56,924 nt of DNA from a virus: positions 1-56,924 of the IMG/VR virus record IMGVR_UViG_3300032895_000004; one strand, 5' to 3'. A model generated the notes under the pieces. It did no database searches, was not told where the DNA came from, and worked only from the letters and a program-made list of their open reading frames with translations. The position numbers and the translations under genes were made by a program. Of this stretch, positions 52,854-56,924 are shown piece after piece (positions within the stretch are counted from its first letter, which is position 1; every line of letters begins with the position of its first letter).

Positions 52854-53121
52854 CTTTGCCCCCTAACATTTCCGTGTGGACGTTATGAAGCGTGGTCGCT
52901 AGCTTTGTCAGCGTACCGCACGTCTCGGCCATTGATATGGCGTGGGCTTTGAACAGGTCGGCCGCTCGATCAAAGAAGGCGTTGATCCGCTCGACCATTT
53001 CCTCATCGCTCAGGTCGTCCAGCGAGTACCCGAACCAGCGGAAGTGCTCTCGGATCTGCGCGCAGACCTTGGCGTTCCTTCGCTCGAGTCGATGCTGCTT
53101 CCAGGCTCTCAGAGGAGTCAT
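52846..53121 (-). CDS. Hypothetical helical protein
   Basis: 91 residues from ATG 53121. RAWKQHRLERRNAKVCAQIR, WFGYSLDDLSDEEMVERINA, FFDRAADLFKAHAISMAETC and TLTKLATTLHNVHTEMLGGK. All-helical, soluble; no family recognised. A long frame to 53514 crosses the repeat junction and is not the gene. Confidence 0.6.
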   Translation of the reverse strand: MTPLRAWKQHRLERRNAKVCAQIREHFRWFGYSLDDLSDEEMVERINAFFDRAADLFKAHAISMAETCGTLTKLATTLHNVHTEMLGGKDA

Positions 53122-53125
53122 CTGC

Positions 53126-53414
53126 TTAGGTCGGCTCCCTCGTGTAGAACCCGCGTTCGATCGTGAAATCCAGGCCAACGTCGCAAACAGAGCAACGACC
53201 TGAATAGCTGGCTGTGACCTCGCCCGTTTCGGCACCATAGACCTCATAGTCCTCGCGAAACGTTCGCAACGCCTCATGGTCGATGGGCGTATCGGCTTCG
53301 CGCCGAAGTCGGTCGAACTCCTCCATCGGCAAGGTCCCGTAGCCTTCATCGGCCTGCTTGCGGGCGTCGGCCCGTTGCTGCTCTGCGAGGTGGAGACACT
53401 TTGGGCAGATCGCC
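53126..53414 (-). CDS. Zinc-ribbon protein, 5' end lost at the repeat junction
   Basis: The frame reads GWAICPKCLHLAEQQRADAR, GTLPMEEFDRLRREADTP, YEVYGAETGEVTASYSGRCS and VCDVGLDFTIERGF, ending TAA at 53126. Two CxxC pairs (CPKC, CSVC) define a zinc ribbon. No start codon precedes ICPKC: beyond 53414 the frame enters repeat sequence and meets TAG at 53434. The true N-terminus must have been on sequence missing at the junction; an internal ATG at 53332 would lose the first CxxC. Confidence 0.65.
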
Positions 53415-53552
53415 CAGCCCGTCGTAGCTGACTACTGGCACCAACACACCTCCCGGTGTGGACGCGCTCCCGAGATCCGAGGGGAGCGGCTCGTGGAACT
53501 CGTGCGGTCGGCACAAGCGCGGGGCGTCAAGTCGATCACCCTGCCGGATTAG
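53415..53552 (+). pseudogene. 3' fragment of the rightward zinc-ribbon gene (right copy)
   Basis: Identical to the last 138 bases of the gene at 686-949, coding PVVADYWHQHTSRCGRAPEI and the rest to TAG. The N-terminal CxC half is missing because of the switch at 53414/53415. An ORF to the left continues into antisense of another gene and is chimeric. Confidence 0.65.
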
Positions 53553-53647
53553 CCGGGCATCAGCACCCGACCGAACGAGTCTGCCAAGTCTCGGTCGCAC
53601 CAGACGACAGGTTGGCCCAAGCCCGAATAGGGGGCCGGACAGCCGGT

Positions 53648-54088
53648 CTAGGCGGCCGCGGCGATCAAAAGTTCCGCAGAGGTTGTCTCTGAGGTGTGAC
53701 GCCGGAGGAGATGCTCGCGAGTGTGGGTGGCGAAGCGGTACGTGCACCCCTTCTCCATGCCACCATCCTCGATAAGCCGAGCCAACAACACTCCAACGGT
53801 CTCGTCGGCGCTCAGAACAGCCGGTCCGTGACTCCCGTGATCGCAGTCGCCGGGCACCCGCGACAACGAAACGATCATGAGGGCGTTGGACACAGGAACC
53901 ACCAAGTTCGCCACGCCCCCCGACGCTTCGACCTCGGCCAGTGCGTCAGCGATCCGGTCCGAGCGGAGTGCCGGAACCACCGGAATCGACCCGTCGGGCG
54001 CGCGCTTCAGGAGGTCCGTGAACTCCGGCTCGATCATCTTCCGGGCGATCAGCGCGGTAAGACCGCCGCGTTCGCCGTCCTCAGGCAT
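53648..54088 (-). CDS. Hypothetical 146-residue protein (right copy)
   Basis: Identical in translation to 1045-1485 (starts MPEDGERGG). Same 8-base overlap with its upstream neighbour. It belongs to the redundant end and is probably not a second gene in the real genome. Confidence 0.65.
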   Translation of the reverse strand: MPEDGERGGLTALIARKMIEPEFTDLLKRAPDGSIPVVPALRSDRIADALAEVEASGGVANLVVPVSNALMIVSLSRVPGDCDHGSHGPAVLSADETVGVLLARLIEDGGMEKGCTYRFATHTREHLLRRHTSETTSAELLIAAAA

Positions 54089-54452
54089 CCTGCCACCTTG
54101 TGAGCTCCGCCGAGAGCTGTGTCTCGGCCAGTGCTTCTGCTGTGCGTGTATATACATCCTCGAGCGATCCGGGAGCAATCGGCCCGACCTGCCTGGGTAT
54201 ACCCGGGTCTGCGGTACGGCAATGCTCCCTGCGCCAGAGGCTGCCCTCCTCCGACCACATCTCAACGACCTCCCGATAGATAGGACTGCCGGACATCGTC
54301 TTGAGTGCGATGTGAAAGTACACCAATTCTCCCTGTTCACGGGCCATGTGGACATCCAGCCGATGTGCCTCCATCCCCAAGGTGCCCACTTTGAGCCGGA
54401 ACGGGTGCAGCTCCGGGCCCTCCCACCCCGGAAGACTCATGGTGTCGCACAC
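54081..54452 (-). CDS. Hypothetical 123-residue protein (right copy)
   Basis: Identical in translation to 1478-1849 (MCDTMSLPGWEG). Redundant end of the contig. Confidence 0.65.
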   Translation of the reverse strand: MCDTMSLPGWEGPELHPFRLKVGTLGMEAHRLDVHMAREQGELVYFHIALKTMSGSPIYREVVEMWSEEGSLWRREHCRTADPGIPRQVGPIAPGSLEDVYTRTAEALAETQLSAELTRWQDA

Positions 54453-54476
54453 TAGTTGACCAGGGAAAACGGCGGC

Positions 54477-54668
54477 CTAATTCGGACATAGAGCCTTCCC
54501 GCCCGGATCACCGTCTGGAAGCCGCGGAGGCTTGGGCAGCCCAGCCAACGTCCTCCCCAGCGAGGCGGCCAGTTCCTGATCGCGCTGCTCGAGGGCGTGC
54601 GGGTACACCCGAAGGGTGATCGACGGGTCGGCATGGCCGAGCCGAGCCCCAACCGTGACGGCTCGCGC
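54477..54668 (-). pseudogene. Tyrosine integrase C-terminal remnant (right copy)
   Basis: Same as 1874-2065: RLGHADPSITLRVYPHAL with the LGH box and Tyr, cut off upstream by the zinc-ribbon gene's TGA. Confidence 0.75.
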
Positions 54669-54897
54669 TCATGCCATCTGGCCTTCGTCTTCGAGAGGCA
54701 GTAGCTCGTCCCTCAACCTGAATGTGCCGTGACCGCACCACCGACAGGTAGATCCGAACCCGAAGTCGTCGGAGTGGAACTGCATGGCACTCTTGCGCTG
54801 GCACTCGGGGCAACGGCGAGACTCGGCTGATCGCCTTGCAGCCGTCCGGCTGTTGGCGGTAGCGGTGCGGACGTTCCCGTTCTGAAAAGGTAGCCAT
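54669..54897 (-). pseudogene. Frameshifted zinc-ribbon gene (right copy)
   Basis: Same as 2066-2294, including the TTTT run where one T would have to be removed to join MATF to the CPEC/CRWC protein. Identical state in both copies means the lesion is in the consensus, or that both copies derive from the same reads. Confidence 0.6.
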
Positions 54898-54899
54898 AT

Positions 54900-55457
54900 C
54901 TATAAGAGTCCCTGAGCGTCCGGACCGTGACAGTCGTCGGGAGATTTCTCGGGAAACTTCTGTGGATTTAGTGCGGCCCGAAGATTGGCTAGCACCTTAG
55001 TCCACGTCGGACCCCCGTCGCGGGTGTCAGCCCAGTCCACTACGGCTTGACCAACTTTCCGCAGCCGGTCCCGCTCGGCTTGGAGGCCGCTGGCACGGTG
55101 CCACTGCTCGTTCGCGCTGGTCCTAGCCTCAGTCAACATCTGCTGAAGCGTGACCCTCTCGGATTCGGAGTGAGCGAGATCACCCTTTGTCTGTCGCCAC
55201 CCCAACTCGGCCTGGTTCCGCTCGGCCACCAGGGCGTTGAAGGAGCGGTTGAACAACCGAGCGACCATGAGAGCCGTGGCCTGTGTCTCGGCACAGATGA
55301 CGCAGTGATCTCCGGCCCAGTTGTTGTCGCAAGAGTGGTCCGAGGCGAGCGACTTCACGAGGTCCTGCTCCTCGCGGATGGCCTGTTCGAGAGCAGCGGT
55401 GCGGACCGCCTCCTCGACCCGTTGCGTAAATGTGGACGATGAAACCGGATCAGGCAT
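54900..55457 (-). CDS. Helical protein with Cys/His cluster (right copy)
   Basis: Identical to 2297-2854, 185 residues from MPDPVSSST. Confidence 0.7.
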   Translation of the reverse strand: MPDPVSSSTFTQRVEEAVRTAALEQAIREEQDLVKSLASDHSCDNNWAGDHCVICAETQATALMVARLFNRSFNALVAERNQAELGWRQTKGDLAHSESERVTLQQMLTEARTSANEQWHRASGLQAERDRLRKVGQAVVDWADTRDGGPTWTKVLANLRAALNPQKFPEKSPDDCHGPDAQGLL

Positions 55458-56733
55458 GGGCCACCTCCGGGTACTCGATCTCGACGAGCCACATGCCGAC
55501 GCGCTGCCGGCCGAGCTCGGCGTTGCGCTCGTCCAGGTCGATCCCGATGGCGTCGCGGCCGTGGCCAGTGGCGACGGCGAGAGTGGTCCCTGAACCGGCG
55601 AAGGGGTCAAGCACGACACCGTTACGCCAGGAGTCGTGGCCGCAGTCCGACCATCCGAGGGTCAGGCGCTCTGAGAAATCAGGAGCGTCCGTCGATGAGC
55701 CAGCCCTTGCATGGCGCTGGGGATCTCCGAGCGTTCGGTGCCCGTTGCCAGTGCTGTTGACGTGCTCCACCAGACGCCGGCTGGGTTCGCCACAGACCGT
55801 GCAGACCCGGCGCGGGCACATCGCCTCGATGGGCGTCACGCACAGGTCGGACGGGAAGGCGGCGTAGTGGCTGCCTTTGTAGGGCTCAGTGGGGATCACC
55901 CAGTAGTCGAGGGGTGGCGCTCCGGCTGGATGCGACGGCACTCGGGTCTGGTAGTTCGCCGTCTGGACCTCGACCGGGTCGCCGTGCTTGGGCCCGTTGG
56001 TCGTGCGGAACCGCTGGTCGACTGCCTCGGTGCGGACCGCGTCCATATCGAAATACCGCGTGCGGCTCTTGCAAGCGATCGTCAGATAACTCGTGGCCGG
56101 TCGGAACTTGTCGCTGAGCGCGCCGACAGGAGGGTTCGGGCGGCACCAGGCGACCACGTTGCGGACCCGCCAGCGGTCGGTCTGCCGTCCTGTGAGCGCG
56201 TTGAACCCGTAAGACAGAGCGACGGCGAACAGTTCGGGGACGAGCACCTTGGACTTGTCGAGTGGCCAGCCGTCCCTGTCGGACCGCGTGCGTCCGGGTC
56301 CGGTGCGCTCGCCCGCGCCGGGTTGGTTATACGCCGTGTTCATAGGCTTCGCTCGAGCCGCCCGGGCTTTTGTTGCGCTCCCGTCAAACGTCGGCTGACC
56401 GGCACGCATCGCCCAGGTCCCGTTGCTCGGGTCGGCCGGGGTGTAGTCCCCACCAGCACCACCGGAACCGCTGTAGGTGTCCCCGAGCTCGACCACGATG
56501 GAGCCGTGCGGAGCCAGCACCCGCTCGAGCGCCTCGATCACGTCAAGCAGGGTGTCGAGATACTCGCCGGGCGTCGGCTCTGACCCGATCTCCTTGGCCT
56601 TATCCGGGTGGTCCTTGGGCAGGTAGGAGCGCAGAGCCAGGAAGGGCGGTGAGGTCATCACCAGGTCGACCGAGGCGTCTGGCAGCTTCGCCAGTGCATC
56701 GAACACGTCGCCCACGATGTAGCGGGCGGTCAC
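55450..56733 (-). CDS. Beta-class DNA methyltransferase (right copy)
   Basis: Identical to 2847-4130 with TSPPF before DPFAGSGTT. Probably the same gene read twice because the contig overlaps itself. Confidence 0.9.
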   Translation of the reverse strand: MTARYIVGDVFDALAKLPDASVDLVMTSPPFLALRSYLPKDHPDKAKEIGSEPTPGEYLDTLLDVIEALERVLAPHGSIVVELGDTYSGSGGAGGDYTPADPSNGTWAMRAGQPTFDGSATKARAARAKPMNTAYNQPGAGERTGPGRTRSDRDGWPLDKSKVLVPELFAVALSYGFNALTGRQTDRWRVRNVVAWCRPNPPVGALSDKFRPATSYLTIACKSRTRYFDMDAVRTEAVDQRFRTTNGPKHGDPVEVQTANYQTRVPSHPAGAPPLDYWVIPTEPYKGSHYAAFPSDLCVTPIEAMCPRRVCTVCGEPSRRLVEHVNSTGNGHRTLGDPQRHARAGSSTDAPDFSERLTLGWSDCGHDSWRNGVVLDPFAGSGTTLAVATGHGRDAIGIDLDERNAELGRQRVGMWLVEIEYPEVAHA

Positions 56734-56873
56734 GACGGGCCCTTAGCGGGAGAGTCCATACCCCGGCTGGACACTGGCGCCGAACCTGGGCGAGCGTCCT
56801 CGCGGATAGCCCCCTCTCCCGCAGGAGATTCTACCTGGTCAGGGGCGGTTATCGGTCGCGGTAAGGCGCGCAC
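56730..56873 (-). CDS. Possible leader ORF (right copy)
   Basis: Same as 4127-4270; weak support, see that entry. Confidence 0.3.
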   Translation of the reverse strand: MRALPRPITAPDQVESPAGEGAIREDARPGSAPVSSRGMDSPAKGPS

Positions 56874-56924
56874 GCCGCCTCCCACTGATCGTCGGTCACG
56901 CTGTCGGGCTCGGCGAGCTCGGCG
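56849..56924 (-). CDS. Small 47-residue protein, 5' truncated by window end
   Basis: Same as the 3' part of 4246-4389 (ending AACAPYRDR); the start lies beyond the last base of the window. Confidence 0.6.
   Translation of the reverse strand, partial: AELAEPDSVTDDQWEAACAPYRDR

Larger units (their letters stand above)
53415..56924. repeat. Right copy of 3,510-base direct repeat, ends at window edge
   Basis: This block equals 812-4321 and runs to the last base of the window, cutting the 47-residue gene. Such redundancy is expected when a contig from a circular or circularly permuted phage genome runs past its starting point. The left boundary is a sharp switch at 53414/53415, where a leftward zinc-ribbon gene loses its 5' end and a rightward gene loses its 5' part. 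Confidence 0.97.

Noticed and set aside
1-56924. Stop-codon reassignment of TGA
   Set aside because: TGA ends many well-supported genes here, often in ATGA/GTGA overlaps, so the single in-frame TGA at 52032-52034 is a local event.
1-56924. CRISPR array, rRNA or tRNA genes
   Set aside because: No regularly spaced direct repeats and no tRNA or rRNA-like sequence were seen on reading both strands; a covariance-model scan would be the proper test.

Overview
The window is a nearly complete tailed-phage genome of siphovirus layout, most likely infecting an actinobacterium. The evidence is: high GC; almost all genes on the minus strand in long runs with 4-base (ATGA/GTGA) or 8-base overlaps; a canonical order of terminase, portal, protease, capsid, tail and lysis genes; GTG/TTG starts; and actinobacteria-type accessory domains, including an Rpf-like transglycosylase domain and a GH25 lysozyme. 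I recognise no ribosomal, metabolic or other chromosomal genes. No full integrase and no repressor are recognisable; only the C-terminal end of a tyrosine integrase survives.

Layout, in the direction of transcription of the main (minus) strand. Right part, 53.4 to 44 kb: small zinc-binding proteins, a DEDDh exonuclease, terminase small-subunit candidate and large subunit, small membrane proteins, portal, MuF-tail-like protein. 44 to 31.7 kb: capsid maturation protease, small structural proteins, major capsid protein with an N-terminal scaffold-like segment, two virion proteins that share an Ig/Fn3-like module, head-tail connectors, tail tube and terminator candidates, and tail assembly chaperones with a CCCTTTG -1 slippery site. 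31.7 to 24.4 kb: tape measure, minor tail proteins and a tail-collar protein. 24.4 to 20.1 kb: lysis region with a GH25 lysozyme, several small membrane proteins, a papain-like peptidase, a single-motif phospholipase-D-like nuclease and an internally duplicated holin candidate. A strong hairpin at 20,069-20,107 separates this from two rightward genes (18.3-20.0 kb), one of them a single-strand-annealing-like recombination protein.

The left part, 18.1 to about 1 kb, is the replication, DNA-handling and accessory region: a winged-helix replication-type protein, HNH and PD-(D/E)XK-like nucleases, a ParB-like / ABC-ATPase-GNAT cassette with a broken third member, an ASCH-domain protein, Lys/Ala-rich histone-H1-like proteins, a DUF932 protein, many zinc-ribbon proteins, an Rpf-like transglycosylase domain, a secreted eqolisin-fold protein and a beta-class DNA methyltransferase.

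An identical 3,510-base block lies at 812-4321 and 53415-56924, so the molecule is circular, circularly permuted or concatemeric, with a unit of 52,603 bases if 53414/53415 is a real join. However, 811 bases of different sequence precede the left copy, and the right-hand join truncates a gene on each side. The contig therefore records two alternative ways into the block: a deletion variant, a mixed population or a misassembly. Several genes carry single-base frameshifts or an in-frame stop, which may be residual indel errors or real decay.
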